Part shown: piece after piece, positions 1 to 8,940 of the stretch
Layout: each line of letters opens with the position of its first letter
How positions within the stretch are numbered: position 1 is the first letter of the stretch
DNA from: Spirosoma sp. KCTC 42546
GTDB taxonomy: Bacteria > Bacteroidota > Bacteroidia > Cytophagales > Spirosomataceae
Assembly: GCF_006965485.1 (NCBI RefSeq)
Contig: NZ_CP041360.1
Coordinates: forward strand, 6,986,501 to 7,050,500
Direction: 5' to 3'
Length of the DNA stretch: 64,000 nt
Position numbers and translations under genes: made by a program
The notes under the pieces: model-generated
What the model was told of the DNA's origin: nothing
The model's database searches: none
What the model saw: only the letters and a program-made list of their open reading frames with translations

Positions 1-2
1 TC

Positions 3-1304
3 GATTCGACCAGCGCCACCGGCCAGATCACCGTCCGATGGACTCGTCCCCTGGGCCTCAACCCCGCCGACCTATCCGGTCCCTACCAGTACCGACTCCA
101 GCGAGCCACCGATCTGAACGGCACCAACTTCGTGCCCATCGCGACCATCAACACCACCCTGCTGCCGACAGCCCCCGATACCATTTACGTTGATCGAGGA
201 ACACCCACCTCAACCCTCAACACGGCGAACAGTGCCTATCGCTACCGGCTGGAGTTCTACTACACCAACAACGGCACCCTGACCCGGCTCGATGTGACCG
301 ATGCGGCCTCCTCCGTTCGACTAGCTGCTGCCCCAGCCAACCGACAGATCGTTCTCTCCTGGCAGGCCAACACCCCCTGGTCTAACGATAACCAGACCCA
401 CGACATCTACCGGTCCCGGTCGGGTCCCAATGGACCCTTCAACAAAATCCGGGAAGTACGGGTGAGCACTCCCACCTACACCTTCACCGATGATGGCTCG
501 GACACCTATGTGGTTGATGGCAACACCAGCCGGGTGCTCTCAGCCGACTCTTCCTACTGCTACCGGGTGATGACCCGGGGCCAGTACACCGATACCCAAC
601 TGAGCCGACTGGGCATCCTGCAAAACTACAGCCAGATCCTCTGTGCCCAGCCCGGCGACACCACCCGCCCCTGTCCGCCCAACCTGAGTGTCGACTCCTT
701 GAACTGTGCCAGTCTGAGTACCGAAAGCCTCTGTGATCAGACCAGCTTCACCAACAAGCTGACTTGGACACCCGGCTCGGGTCCCACCTGCGATCCCAAC
801 ATTGCCAGCTACAAGATCTATTATGGCCGCTACCGCACCGACACGCTGGGCGTGCTCAGTAGTGTGGATGCCCCCACCATGAAGTATGATCACAGTGGCT
901 TGTCGACCGTAGCGGGTTGTTACTATGTGACGGCGGTCAGCAAGCGGGGCTTGGAGAGCAGCCCTTCCAACCAGGTGTGTGTGGATGCGTGCCCCAGTTT
1001 TGTGTTGCCCAATGTGTTCACCCCCAATGGGGATGGCAAGAATGATGTGTTTGCGCCGTTGCACTGTCCGCGGTTCGTCTCCAGTGTTAGTTTTGTGGTT
1101 TACAACCGGTGGGGTGCCAAGCTGTACGAGACGAGTGGAGCGACTCTGGCCTGGGATGGCAGGAGCAGTGATGGGGTGGACCTACCCACGGGCTTGTATT
1201 ATTACCAGGCCAGTGTGCGTTTTGCCCTGCTGGACAAGAACGCTCTCCCCCAGATCATCAAGGGATGGGTTCAGATCCTGCGGGAAGGCGTATCGGCCAG
1301 ATAG
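3..1304 (+). CDS. Secreted multi-domain protein with type IX secretion (type B) C-terminal sorting domain, 5' part missing
   Basis: The frame is open from the first bases of the window, so the start lies outside it; the visible part is about 433 codons. It contains fibronectin-III-like beta-sandwich segments (motifs such as YRYRLEFYYTNN and YCYRVMTRGQYTD) and ends in a gliding-motility-associated C-terminal domain (FVLPNVFTPNGDGKND, then VVYNRWGAKLYE, WDGRSSDG and LPTGLYYY), the type B signal that sends proteins through the type IX system of Bacteroidetes. From about base 68 to the stop it is almost identical to the 3' half of the next gene. Role inferred: cell-surface or secreted adhesin-like protein; ligand unknown. 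Confidence 0.85.
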   Translation, partial: DSTSATGQITVRWTRPLGLNPADLSGPYQYRLQRATDLNGTNFVPIATINTTLLPTAPDTIYVDRGTPTSTLNTANSAYRYRLEFYYTNNGTLTRLDVTDAASSVRLAAAPANRQIVLSWQANTPWSNDNQTHDIYRSRSGPNGPFNKIREVRVSTPTYTFTDDGSDTYVVDGNTSRVLSADSSYCYRVMTRGQYTDTQLSRLGILQNYSQILCAQPGDTTRPCPPNLSVDSLNCASLSTESLCDQTSFTNKLTWTPGSGPTCDPNIASYKIYYGRYRTDTLGVLSSVDAPTMKYDHSGLSTVAGCYYVTAVSKRGLESSPSNQVCVDACPSFVLPNVFTPNGDGKNDVFAPLHCPRFVSSVSFVVYNRWGAKLYETSGATLAWDGRSSDGVDLPTGLYYYQASVRFALLDKNALPQIIKGWVQILREGVSAR

Positions 1305-1306
1305 AG

Positions 1307-1388
1307 GTAACTAAGTGGAGTGGGTGGAGTGGGTGCAATAGGGACAGAGAAACCGACTGCATGCATTCCACCCACTCCACTTAGTTAC
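1307..1388. terminator. Long inverted repeat after the partial sorting-domain gene
   Basis: Arms of 21 bp at 1307-1327 and 1368-1388 are perfectly complementary, with a partly palindromic centre. It starts three bases after the stop codon and most simply acts as a transcription terminator. There is no clear T-tract. Confidence 0.6.
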
Positions 1389-1467
1389 TAATTTGCCATT
1401 AACACCTATCAAAAAGGGATACACTTTTTGGTACTGAAATCGTTGTAATTGAAAACGGGATAATTTT

Positions 1468-4347
1468 ATGCGGTTCGTTTACACTATTGGGCTTTGGGGG
1501 CTTTTTTTAGGCATTGTACTATTTCCCTCTATAACTCAGGCCACACACGTGCGGGCTGGGGAGATTACCACCAAACGGATTTCTCAAACCTCACTCACCT
1601 ATCTGGTTACGTTTACAGCCTATTACGATGAAGTAAAAGGCCGACAGGCGGCTGATCAGGCTGAACCTTATACCTTTTGTTTTGGAGATGGCTCTACCTT
1701 GGAAGTTAAACGGAGTCGTCGTCAATATATCAACGGTCGCACATCGTCAGTCAACTCCTACACGGCTATTCATACCTATCCGGGGCCGGGCGTGTATACC
1801 ATTGGCATAACCGTGCCCAACCGAAACGCGGACACAAAAAATTTACCCCCTCCTGCTACATCTGATCAAATTCGTTTTTTCGTATCGACAACGATTTTGA
1901 TCAATGCAGCCCTACTGACCAACTCCACCCCCGTCATGCTCAACCCACCCCTGGACTCAGGACGTGTGGGCCAGAAGTTCTGCCACAACCCAGCCGCCTT
2001 CGATGCCGATGGCGATAGCCTTGCCTACCGACTCAGTGTTCCCAAAACCTCATTGACAGATAACGGCTGTATTGGTAGAGACATTCCGGTGTATCAAGAC
2101 CCAACCCGATTTAGCACGTCCAGTGAAGCGGGAGGCACACCCACCTTTACCATCAATCCCATCACCGGCGAACTCTGCTGGGATGCTCCGGGAGAAATAG
2201 GCCAATTTAACTTTGCGTTCATCATTGAGGAATGGCGCAACGGGGTGCTCATCGGGGAGATCACCCGCGACATGCAGATCATCGTCACCGATAGCCCCAA
2301 CAAACGGCCCCTCATTGCCCCCATCCCCGACCTATGCGTCGAGGCAGGCACCCTCATCACCCAACCCGTCACGGCCACCGACCCCGATGGGCAACGCGTC
2401 ATCATCACCGGTTTCGGGGGCGTTTTCAACGTCGGCCAGGATGGACTCGCCCTGGCACCGGGCGAGCTGATCCAGCCCGCCTACGCCCGACTCATCAACG
2501 GGGGCATACCCCAGCCCCAGCCCGCCACGGCCACCTTCTCCTGGCAAACCAACTGCAACCAGCTCCGCGACGCCCCCTACGATGTGACCTTCAAGGTCAA
2601 TGATGTGCCCAACAAACCCACCCCCTCGCTGGTTTCCTTCCAGACCTTCCGCATCCAGCTGGTGGGACCTGCCATCAAAAATCTGACGGCAAGACCAACT
2701 GTGGCTGCCAACGGGCGAGCTGTCCAGCTCAGCTGGGATGCTTATACCTGCGGAAACACGGGCACCACCATCACCATCTACCGCAAAGCAGGTTGTCAGG
2801 TCGATGACTTGCCACCGTGCGTCACGGGTGTACCAGCAGGGTATACCAAAATAGCAGAGGTCGCTAGTACAGCCACTTCCTATATCGACACTACTACCCT
2901 TAATCGGGGAGGCAGTTACAGCTATCGGGTCGTAGCCGTCTATCCAGATGTCAATGGTGGATTCAATGGTGGCGTCAGCCTCTCTTCGAACAAAGCCTGT
3001 TTGGAGTTACCGCTATTGTCACCCGTCATCACACAGGTGACCGTCGATTCGACCAGCGCCAATGGACAAATCACTGTCAAATGGACCCGACCTCTCGGAC
3101 TCAACCCCTCCGACCTATCCGGTCCCTACCAGTACCGACTCCAGCGAGCCACCGATCTGAACGGCACCAACTTCGTGCCCATCGCGACCATCAACACCAC
3201 CCTGCTGCCGACAGCCCCCGATACCATTTACGTTGATCGAGGAACACCCACCTCAACCCTCAACACGGCGAACAGTGCCTATCGCTACCGGCTGGAGTTC
3301 TACTACACCAACAACGGCACCCTGACCCGGCTCGATGTGACCGATGCGGCCTCCTCCGTTCGACTAGCTGCTGCCCCAGCCAACCGCCAGATCGTTCTCT
3401 CCTGGCAGGCCAACACCCCCTGGTCCAATGACAACCAGACCCACGACATCTACCGGTCCCGATCAGGTCCCAATGGACCCTTCAACAAAATCCGGGAAGT
3501 ACGGGTGAGCACTCCCACCTACACCTTCACCGATGATGGCTCGGACACGTTCCTGGCCGATGGCAACACCAGCCGGGTGCTCTCAGCCGACTCTTCCTAC
3601 TGCTACCGGGTGATGACCCGGGGCCAGTACACCGATACCCAACTGAGCCGACTGGGCATCCTGCAAAACTACAGCCAGATCCTCTGTGCCCAGCCCGGCG
3701 ACACCACCCGCCCCTGTCCGCCCAACCTGAGTGTCGACTCCTTGAACTGTGCCAGTCTGAGTACCGAAAGCCTCTGTGATCAGACCAGCTTCACCAACAA
3801 GCTGACTTGGACACCCGGCTCGGGTCCCACCTGTGATCCTAACATTGCCAGCTACAAGATCTATTATGGCCGCTACCGCACCGACACGCTGGGCGTGCTC
3901 AGTAGTGTGGATGCCCCCACCATGAAGTATGATCACAGTGGCTTGTCGACCGTAGCGGGTTGTTACTATGTGACGGCGGTCAGCAAGCGGGGCTTGGAGA
4001 GCAGCCCTTCCAACCAGGTGTGTGTGGATGCGTGCCCCAGTTTTGTGTTGCCCAATGTGTTCACCCCCAATGGGGATGGCAAGAATGATGTGTTTGCGCC
4101 GTTGCACTGTCCGCGGTTCGTCTCCAGTGTTAGTTTTGTGGTTTACAACCGGTGGGGTGCCAAGCTGTACGAGACGAGTGGAGCGACTCTGGCCTGGGAT
4201 GGCAGGAGCAGTGATGGGGTGGACCTACCTACGGGCTTGTATTATTACCAGGCCAGTGTGCGTTTTGCCCTGCTGGACAAGAACGCTCCCCCCCAGATCA
4301 TCAAGGGATGGGTCCAGATCCTGCGGGAAGGCGTATCGGCCAGGTAA
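1468..4347 (+). CDS. Secreted PKD/FnIII protein with type IX secretion (type B) C-terminal sorting domain
   Basis: Complete 959-residue protein. A signal peptide covers about residues 1-25 (hydrophobic run ending SITQA), followed by THVRAGEI, a common opening of large Bacteroidetes surface proteins. Residues about 60-130 carry PKD-like features (FCFGDGS and HTYPGPGVYTIGI). FnIII-like modules fill about 400-850, and residues about 860-955 form the gliding-motility type B sorting domain (LPNVFTPNGDGKND, YNRWG, WDGRSSDG). Family knowledge: such proteins are exported by SecYEG, then the type IX system, and retained at the surface or released. Base composition is mosaic: bases 1468-1910 and about 2690-3090 are AT-richer, the rest strongly GC-rich with C-ending codons. 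Confidence 0.88.
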   Translation: MRFVYTIGLWGLFLGIVLFPSITQATHVRAGEITTKRISQTSLTYLVTFTAYYDEVKGRQAADQAEPYTFCFGDGSTLEVKRSRRQYINGRTSSVNSYTAIHTYPGPGVYTIGITVPNRNADTKNLPPPATSDQIRFFVSTTILINAALLTNSTPVMLNPPLDSGRVGQKFCHNPAAFDADGDSLAYRLSVPKTSLTDNGCIGRDIPVYQDPTRFSTSSEAGGTPTFTINPITGELCWDAPGEIGQFNFAFIIEEWRNGVLIGEITRDMQIIVTDSPNKRPLIAPIPDLCVEAGTLITQPVTATDPDGQRVIITGFGGVFNVGQDGLALAPGELIQPAYARLINGGIPQPQPATATFSWQTNCNQLRDAPYDVTFKVNDVPNKPTPSLVSFQTFRIQLVGPAIKNLTARPTVAANGRAVQLSWDAYTCGNTGTTITIYRKAGCQVDDLPPCVTGVPAGYTKIAEVASTATSYIDTTTLNRGGSYSYRVVAVYPDVNGGFNGGVSLSSNKACLELPLLSPVITQVTVDSTSANGQITVKWTRPLGLNPSDLSGPYQYRLQRATDLNGTNFVPIATINTTLLPTAPDTIYVDRGTPTSTLNTANSAYRYRLEFYYTNNGTLTRLDVTDAASSVRLAAAPANRQIVLSWQANTPWSNDNQTHDIYRSRSGPNGPFNKIREVRVSTPTYTFTDDGSDTFLADGNTSRVLSADSSYCYRVMTRGQYTDTQLSRLGILQNYSQILCAQPGDTTRPCPPNLSVDSLNCASLSTESLCDQTSFTNKLTWTPGSGPTCDPNIASYKIYYGRYRTDTLGVLSSVDAPTMKYDHSGLSTVAGCYYVTAVSKRGLESSPSNQVCVDACPSFVLPNVFTPNGDGKNDVFAPLHCPRFVSSVSFVVYNRWGAKLYETSGATLAWDGRSSDGVDLPTGLYYYQASVRFALLDKNAPPQIIKGWVQILREGVSAR

Positions 4348-4365
4348 GGAGAAAGGGAGGAAGGA

Positions 4366-4466
4366 GAAAAGGGAGGAGAGGGAGTAGGGGGAGGAAAGGG
4401 AGAGAGGACTAATTTGCCACTCTTTTATCCCATTCCTCCCCCTACTGCCTCTCCTCCTTTCCTCCT
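4366..4466. terminator. Purine/pyrimidine-rich inverted repeat between convergent genes
   Basis: A G/A-rich arm (4366-4401) is nearly complementary to a C/T-rich arm (4429-4466). It separates the convergent surface-protein gene and YebC-family gene, so it probably terminates both. The strand asymmetry (polypurine opposite polypyrimidine) is unusual. Confidence 0.6.
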
Positions 4467-4467
4467 C

Positions 4468-5181
4468 TTATTTCATATTATGATATACCGTCTGAACGTC
4501 GTCGTCCTCTTCGATGCGTTCGATGAGTTTTTCGACATCGGCAACTTCTTCGTCGGTTAATTCTTTGTAATCGTTCGGAATACGCTCAAATTCAGCCTGT
4601 TTGATTTCGTAGCCTTTTTCTTCGAGGAACTTCTGAATGCTTCCGAAAGCGGTGAACTCGCCATAGATGACGTACTGGTTTGTATCCTCGTCAAGTTCAA
4701 TGTCGTCTCCCCCAACGTCGATCAGTTCAAGTTCTAACTCTTCCTGGTCAATACCTTCTGCCGGAATCCGGAATACCGATTTACGATCGAACATGAAGTC
4801 GAGCATGCCTTGTGTGCCCAGACTACCGCCCAGTTTGTTCAGGTAGCTGCGCACATTGGCAACCGTCCGGTTGTGGTTGTCGGTAGCGGTTTCAATTACG
4901 AGCGCAATGCCGTGTGGGGCATAGGCTTCGTATACGATTTCTTTGTAATCCTCTTGATCCTTCGACGAGGCTTTTTTGATGGCCCGGTCTACGTTTTCCT
5001 TCGGCATGTTAGCCGCTTTGGCATTCTGGATAATAGCCCGAAGCCGGCCGTTGCTATCCGGATCAGGACCGCCACTTTTGACGGCCATCACGATGTCTTT
5101 TCCGATGCGGGTAAATGTCTTGGCCATTTGCCCCCATCGTTTCATTTTCCGGGCTTTCCGGTATTCAAATGCGCGTCCCAT
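4468..5181 (-). CDS. yebC: YebC/PmpR/TACO1-family protein
   Basis: 237 residues, the usual length of the family. The start is set at MGRAFEYRK because the family begins just before a basic WxxI/YRKxRK segment; an upstream ATG would add 19 unrelated residues. Family hallmarks seen: RIGKDIVMAVKSGGPDPDSN, LRAIIQNAKAANMPKENVDRAIKKA, YEAYAPHGIALVIE and a long acidic C-terminal half (DVEKLIERIEEDDDVQTVYHN). Members were described as transcription factors and more recently as translation factors that help ribosomes through difficult stretches. It lies downstream of lysA on the same strand, separated by a 77-bp gap containing a hairpin. Confidence 0.92.
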   Translation of the reverse strand: MGRAFEYRKARKMKRWGQMAKTFTRIGKDIVMAVKSGGPDPDSNGRLRAIIQNAKAANMPKENVDRAIKKASSKDQEDYKEIVYEAYAPHGIALVIETATDNHNRTVANVRSYLNKLGGSLGTQGMLDFMFDRKSVFRIPAEGIDQEELELELIDVGGDDIELDEDTNQYVIYGEFTAFGSIQKFLEEKGYEIKQAEFERIPNDYKELTDEEVADVEKLIERIEEDDDVQTVYHNMK

Positions 5182-5187
5182 TGTTTT

Positions 5188-5253
5188 AATGAATAATGTA
5201 AAATGGAGAATGTAAAATGACAATATGCAAATTGGCATTAGCCATTATTCATT
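5188..5253. repeat. Inverted repeat between lysA and the YebC-family gene
   Basis: Eleven-base arms AATGAATAATG (5188-5198) and CATTATTCATT (5243-5253) enclose repeats of the same AATG/AAAATG words. It may attenuate read-through from lysA into the next gene. Confidence 0.45.
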
Positions 5254-5258
5254 GTTCA

Positions 5259-6518
5259 TTATACATTTAGTATCTCCTGTTGATTAAAAATTGATAAATC
5301 TACCTGCCCTCGCATCAAGTCCTCAAAGGTCTCGCGCTGGCGAATTACGTAGGGCTTGCCTTCGTAAACCAGTACTTCGGCAGGGCGAAAGCGGGCGTTA
5401 TAATTCGATGACATGCTGAAACCATAGGCTCCGGCATTCTCAAACGACAGCACATCTCCCGGCCGAACTTCAGGCAAGGGGCGATCTGTGGCAAACGTAT
5501 CTGTCTCGCAGATATAGCCCACCACGTTGTAGGTTTTCGTCGAGCCTGTTGGATTCGAGATGTTTTTGATGTCGTGATACGAATCGTACATCATGGGTCG
5601 AATAAGGTGGTTCAGCCCCGAATCTACCGCTACGAATGTCCGTGTTGGGTTTTCTTTGACGATGTTGGTTTTAACCAGCAAATGCCCGCTCTCGCTGACC
5701 AAAAATTTGCCGGGTTCGAACCACAATTCCAGGTTACGCCCGTATTGTTGGCAGAAATTCTGGAAAGCAGCCGACACCTGACGGCCCAATTCGGGAACAT
5801 CTGTAATGTGGTCACCCTCTTTATATGCCACCTTGAACCCACTGCCAAAGTCAATAAACGTCAGGTTAGGGTAATCGCTGGCCAGATCGAACAACACGTC
5901 GGCTCCTTTCAGAAAGGCATTGGCATTTTTGAAATCTGAACCCGTATGAATATGCAATCCCACCACCGAAATTCCGTACTGTTCCACGATGGACAGCATA
6001 TCGACCCGTTGCAGAATCGAAATACCGAATTTGGAATCGGCATGACCCGTCGAAATTTTGATATTGCCGCCTTCGCTGATGTGTGGATTGATACGAATGC
6101 TAACGGGCACCTGGCTTCCGTAGTTTTGTCCAACCCACTCCAGCAACGGCAAACTATCTACATTTAACTGTAGCCCCATGTCGATAGCTTCGCGGATTTC
6201 GCCAAACGAAACTCCGCTGGGCGTAAACATAATCTGACCGGGCGCAAAACCAGCCAGCATACCCATCCGCGCTTCGTTGACCGAAACCGAATCCATTTCT
6301 ACACCCTGCTGCCGCATCAATTTCAAAATCGACACATTAGTCAATGCCTTCGCTGCGTATTTTATCTTCAGGTTGACCCCGGCGAATGAAGACCGGAGCA
6401 AGCCTATTTTTTCGATAATTTTGTCGGCATCATATACATACAATGGCAACCCGAACTCGTCGGCTATGTCCAGTACATCAACGCCCTGAATCTGGTAGGT
6501 TTGGTTATTTAGTTGCAT
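5259..6518 (-). CDS. lysA: Diaminopimelate decarboxylase
   Basis: 419 residues, normal for the PLP-dependent fold-III decarboxylase that converts meso-diaminopimelate to L-lysine and CO2 in the last step of lysine synthesis (cytosol). The PLP-binding lysine is K57 in IKYAAKA. The barrel carries GLHIHTGSDF, TFIDFGSGFKV and WFEPGKFLV, and the C-terminal domain has the substrate-site cysteine in GYICETDTF and ENAGAYGFSMSSNYN. It is divergent from the phosphatase gene with a 42-bp shared region. The YebC-family gene follows on the same strand. Confidence 0.95.
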   Translation of the reverse strand: MQLNNQTYQIQGVDVLDIADEFGLPLYVYDADKIIEKIGLLRSSFAGVNLKIKYAAKALTNVSILKLMRQQGVEMDSVSVNEARMGMLAGFAPGQIMFTPSGVSFGEIREAIDMGLQLNVDSLPLLEWVGQNYGSQVPVSIRINPHISEGGNIKISTGHADSKFGISILQRVDMLSIVEQYGISVVGLHIHTGSDFKNANAFLKGADVLFDLASDYPNLTFIDFGSGFKVAYKEGDHITDVPELGRQVSAAFQNFCQQYGRNLELWFEPGKFLVSESGHLLVKTNIVKENPTRTFVAVDSGLNHLIRPMMYDSYHDIKNISNPTGSTKTYNVVGYICETDTFATDRPLPEVRPGDVLSFENAGAYGFSMSSNYNARFRPAEVLVYEGKPYVIRQRETFEDLMRGQVDLSIFNQQEILNV

Positions 6519-6545
6519 AACTTTGTCAAACGAGCCGCAAAATTA
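6518..6545. promoter_or_regulatory. Divergent -10-like boxes between lysA and the PhoD-type gene
   Basis: TAACTTTG (6518-6525, plus strand) and TAATTTTG (6538-6545, minus strand) both match the Bacteroidetes TAnnTTTG element. The minus-strand box sits 20 bp from the lysA ATG and the plus-strand box 35 bp from the phosphatase ATG. Neither has a convincing -33 TTG at the best distance. Confidence 0.4.
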
Positions 6546-6560
6546 CGCCATCTTTCCCCC

Positions 6561-7943
6561 ATGTACAAAATTCAATTCCTCTTACTACTCACGTTATTAA
6601 GTCCGTTGGTGGTATTTAGCCAGCAGACGTCGAAACGACCGGTACCGGTTGCTCGATCAACCCCAAAATCAGCCAGTCAAAATAACCTCCAGTCTGGCCC
6701 GATGGTTGGGTATTCGGAAATGCGCGAGGTGATGCTATGGGTACAAACCAAACAACCGGCCAAAGTCCAGATTCGCTATCATGAAGTCGACAAACCGACG
6801 GTTAATTACCTAACCAACGAAGTACAAACCAACCGGCAAACGGCTTTTACAGCCCACCTGCTCGCCGATCAGGTGGAACCCGGAAAAAAGTACACATACG
6901 AACTGTTGATCGAGGGCCAGAAGGTGAGCCTGCCCTACCCGACCCAGTTTCAGACCCAACCCCTGTGGCAGTGGCGGACCGACCCTCCGACGTTTCACTT
7001 CGGCGTCGGAAGTTGCACGTACGTCAACGAACCTGAGGTAGATCGCCCCGGCAAACCGTATGGGGATGGCTACGAGATTTTTACGTCGATAGCCGCCAAG
7101 AAACCCGATTTCATGCTTTGGACGGGCGATAACACCTACACCCGAGAGGTAGACTGGAACACACGCTCGGGCGTTCTCCGACGGTATACCCACACGCGCT
7201 CGCTGCCCGAAATGCAGCCGCTACTGGCCAATACGCACAACTACGCAACCTGGGACGACCACGATTACGGCCCTAATGACGCCGATCGGTCTTACTGGCT
7301 CAAACCCGTCACGCTCGAAGCCTTTAAGCTATTTTGGGCGAACCCGAATTTTGTGTTTCCTGAAGGTTGCGCGGGTACATTTTTCTGGAACGATTGCCAG
7401 TTTTTCCTCCTCGACGACCGTACATTCCGGGCACCAAACGACATGCCTGACGGCCCCGAGAAAGCCTATTATGGCGATAAACAGATACAATGGTTGATGG
7501 ATGCGATGACGTTCAGCAAAGCCACGTTCAAGTTTATTGTAACGGGTGGTCAGATCGTCAACCCAACAGAAGCTTTCGAAAATTACTCCATTTACGGCAC
7601 TGAACGCAACCGCTTATTCAAAGCCATTACCGATGCTAAGATTCCGGGCGTTCTCTTCCTCACCGGCGACCGGCACCACTCTATCCTTCACAAATTAGAT
7701 CGGGCGGGAACGTATCCTTTGTATGATTTAACCATCTCCCCTCTGACATCGTCGGTGGCTCAACCGCGCGCGGATGAGCTAAAACAACCCACTTATGTGG
7801 CTAACACGTTAGTAGCTGAGCGCAATTTTGGCCTTCTGAGCGTCAGTGGCCCGTTGAAAGATCGGGTGCTAACCATAAAAGTCTACGACCAGAAAGGCAC
7901 CGAACGCTGGACGAGAGAGATACGAGCTAATGAGTTGAAATAG
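6561..7943 (+). CDS. PhoD-type alkaline phosphatase / metallophosphoesterase, exported
   Basis: 460 residues from the ATG at 6561, which starts directly with a signal peptide (MYKIQFLLLLTLLSPLVVFSQ); the longer frame upstream runs into the lysA control region. An N-terminal FnIII-like domain (about 40-150) is followed by the phosphoesterase domain with FGVGSCTYVNEP, FMLWTGDNTYT, TWDDHDYGPND and LTGDRHHS, the metal-binding signatures of the PhoD family. Members hydrolyse phosphate mono- or diesters with Ca/Fe or related metals. Likely periplasmic; the substrate cannot be read from the sequence. Confidence 0.88.
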   Translation: MYKIQFLLLLTLLSPLVVFSQQTSKRPVPVARSTPKSASQNNLQSGPMVGYSEMREVMLWVQTKQPAKVQIRYHEVDKPTVNYLTNEVQTNRQTAFTAHLLADQVEPGKKYTYELLIEGQKVSLPYPTQFQTQPLWQWRTDPPTFHFGVGSCTYVNEPEVDRPGKPYGDGYEIFTSIAAKKPDFMLWTGDNTYTREVDWNTRSGVLRRYTHTRSLPEMQPLLANTHNYATWDDHDYGPNDADRSYWLKPVTLEAFKLFWANPNFVFPEGCAGTFFWNDCQFFLLDDRTFRAPNDMPDGPEKAYYGDKQIQWLMDAMTFSKATFKFIVTGGQIVNPTEAFENYSIYGTERNRLFKAITDAKIPGVLFLTGDRHHSILHKLDRAGTYPLYDLTISPLTSSVAQPRADELKQPTYVANTLVAERNFGLLSVSGPLKDRVLTIKVYDQKGTERWTREIRANELK

Positions 7944-7967
7944 GCCGAATTAGCTCACGCTTTCTGC

Positions 7968-8097
7968 GTTCTCGCTTGGCTTCGCCGAGTGAGGATTATT
8001 TTTAACGGCCTCTGGCCGGAGAATAGCAAATAAAGTTAAAAAACGGGCCAGAGGCCCTTAAAATGATAGACCTCACTCGGCGAAGCCAAGCGAGAAC
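7968..8097. repeat. Nested long inverted repeat (27-bp perfect outer arms)
   Basis: Outer arms 7968-7994 and 8071-8097 are perfectly complementary over 27 bp. Inside them GGCCTCTGGCC (8007-8017) pairs with GGCCAGAGGCC (8046-8056). It fills the whole gap between the phosphatase stop and the NagB-like start, so it can form a large cruciform or RNA hairpin and probably separates the two transcripts. Confidence 0.7.
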
Positions 8098-8123
8098 ATG
8101 AGAAAGTAACAATTTTACGTAAT

Positions 8124-8855
8124 ATGACTTTCCACCAATTCCCCGATTATGCGACGCTGTCGCAGTATACTGCCGAGCACATTGCGGCTATTATCAATCA
8201 AAAGCCGGATGCGTTGCTGTGTTTAGCATCGGGTGATACGCCCATTGAAACCTATCACCGATTTGTGGATTTGGTAAAATCTGACAAAGTCGATATTAGT
8301 CAGTGTACGTTTGTTGGCCTGGACGAATGGGTGGGTTTCGGCCCGGAAGATGTGGGGAGTTGTTCGTATTACGTGTTCCGCGACCTGTTTACCCCTTTGA
8401 ATCTTCGCCCCGAGCAAGTTCATGTATTCGATGCAAAAGCAGATGACCTGGCAGCTGAGTGCGCCAAAATCGATGCCATTATTAAGTCTAAAGGTGGGCT
8501 GGATGTATTGCTGGTGGGTATGGGCATGAATGGCCACATTGCGCTGAATGAACCCGGCACACCGTTTACACTGGGTTGCCATGTAGTTGAATTGGCAGAA
8601 AGTACGAAAACCGTTGGCCAGAAGTATTTCGAGAAAGAAACGACCCTGACCCAGGGCATCACCATCGGACTGCGTCACCTGACCGAAGCGAAGGAAGTCA
8701 TTCTGCTAGTAAGCGGAGCGAAAAAAGCGCCTGTCCTACGCGATGCTTTACGTGGCCCCATAACAGAACAACTGCCAGCCAGTATCCTGCAAACACACGC
8801 TAATGGCCAGGTTTGGATCGATGAAGCCGCCGGAAGTTTGCTGACAGGTTTTTGA
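8124..8855 (+). CDS. Glucosamine/galactosamine-6-phosphate isomerase-deaminase family protein (NagB-like)
   Basis: 243 residues, close to the NagB/6-phosphogluconolactonase fold length. Seen: LCLASGDTPIETY (phosphate loop), FVGLDEWVG (catalytic Asp of the LDE motif) and LLVGMGMNGHIALNEPG (catalytic His and ring-opening region). These fit an aldose-ketose amino-sugar phosphate isomerase/deaminase; the GSCSYY and shorter C-terminus suggest the divergent branch that includes galactosamine-6-phosphate isomerases. Cytosolic. No neighbouring amino-sugar genes are present to fix the substrate. Confidence 0.8.
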   Translation: MTFHQFPDYATLSQYTAEHIAAIINQKPDALLCLASGDTPIETYHRFVDLVKSDKVDISQCTFVGLDEWVGFGPEDVGSCSYYVFRDLFTPLNLRPEQVHVFDAKADDLAAECAKIDAIIKSKGGLDVLLVGMGMNGHIALNEPGTPFTLGCHVVELAESTKTVGQKYFEKETTLTQGITIGLRHLTEAKEVILLVSGAKKAPVLRDALRGPITEQLPASILQTHANGQVWIDEAAGSLLTGF

Positions 8856-8869
8856 AATTTCAGTTTGAA

Positions 8870-8930
8870 GTTTGTAGTTTGAGGTCTGGAGTTAAGCGTG
8901 GCTGTTAACTTCAGACTTCAAACTACAAAC
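8870..8930. repeat. Inverted repeat built of GTTTGTAGTTTGAAG words
   Basis: Arms of 26 bp, 8870-8895 and 8905-8930, are complementary with two mismatches. The same word family recurs at 35280-35331 and 46545-46655. It probably terminates the NagB-like gene and ends just before the permease start. Confidence 0.6.
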
Positions 8931-8940
8931 TCAAAACCTT

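Noticed and set aside
540..1064. A 174-codon open frame on the minus strand, repeated at 3583-4107
   Set aside because: It is antisense to the duplicated surface-protein genes; its length comes from C-ending codons on the other strand and it resembles no protein.
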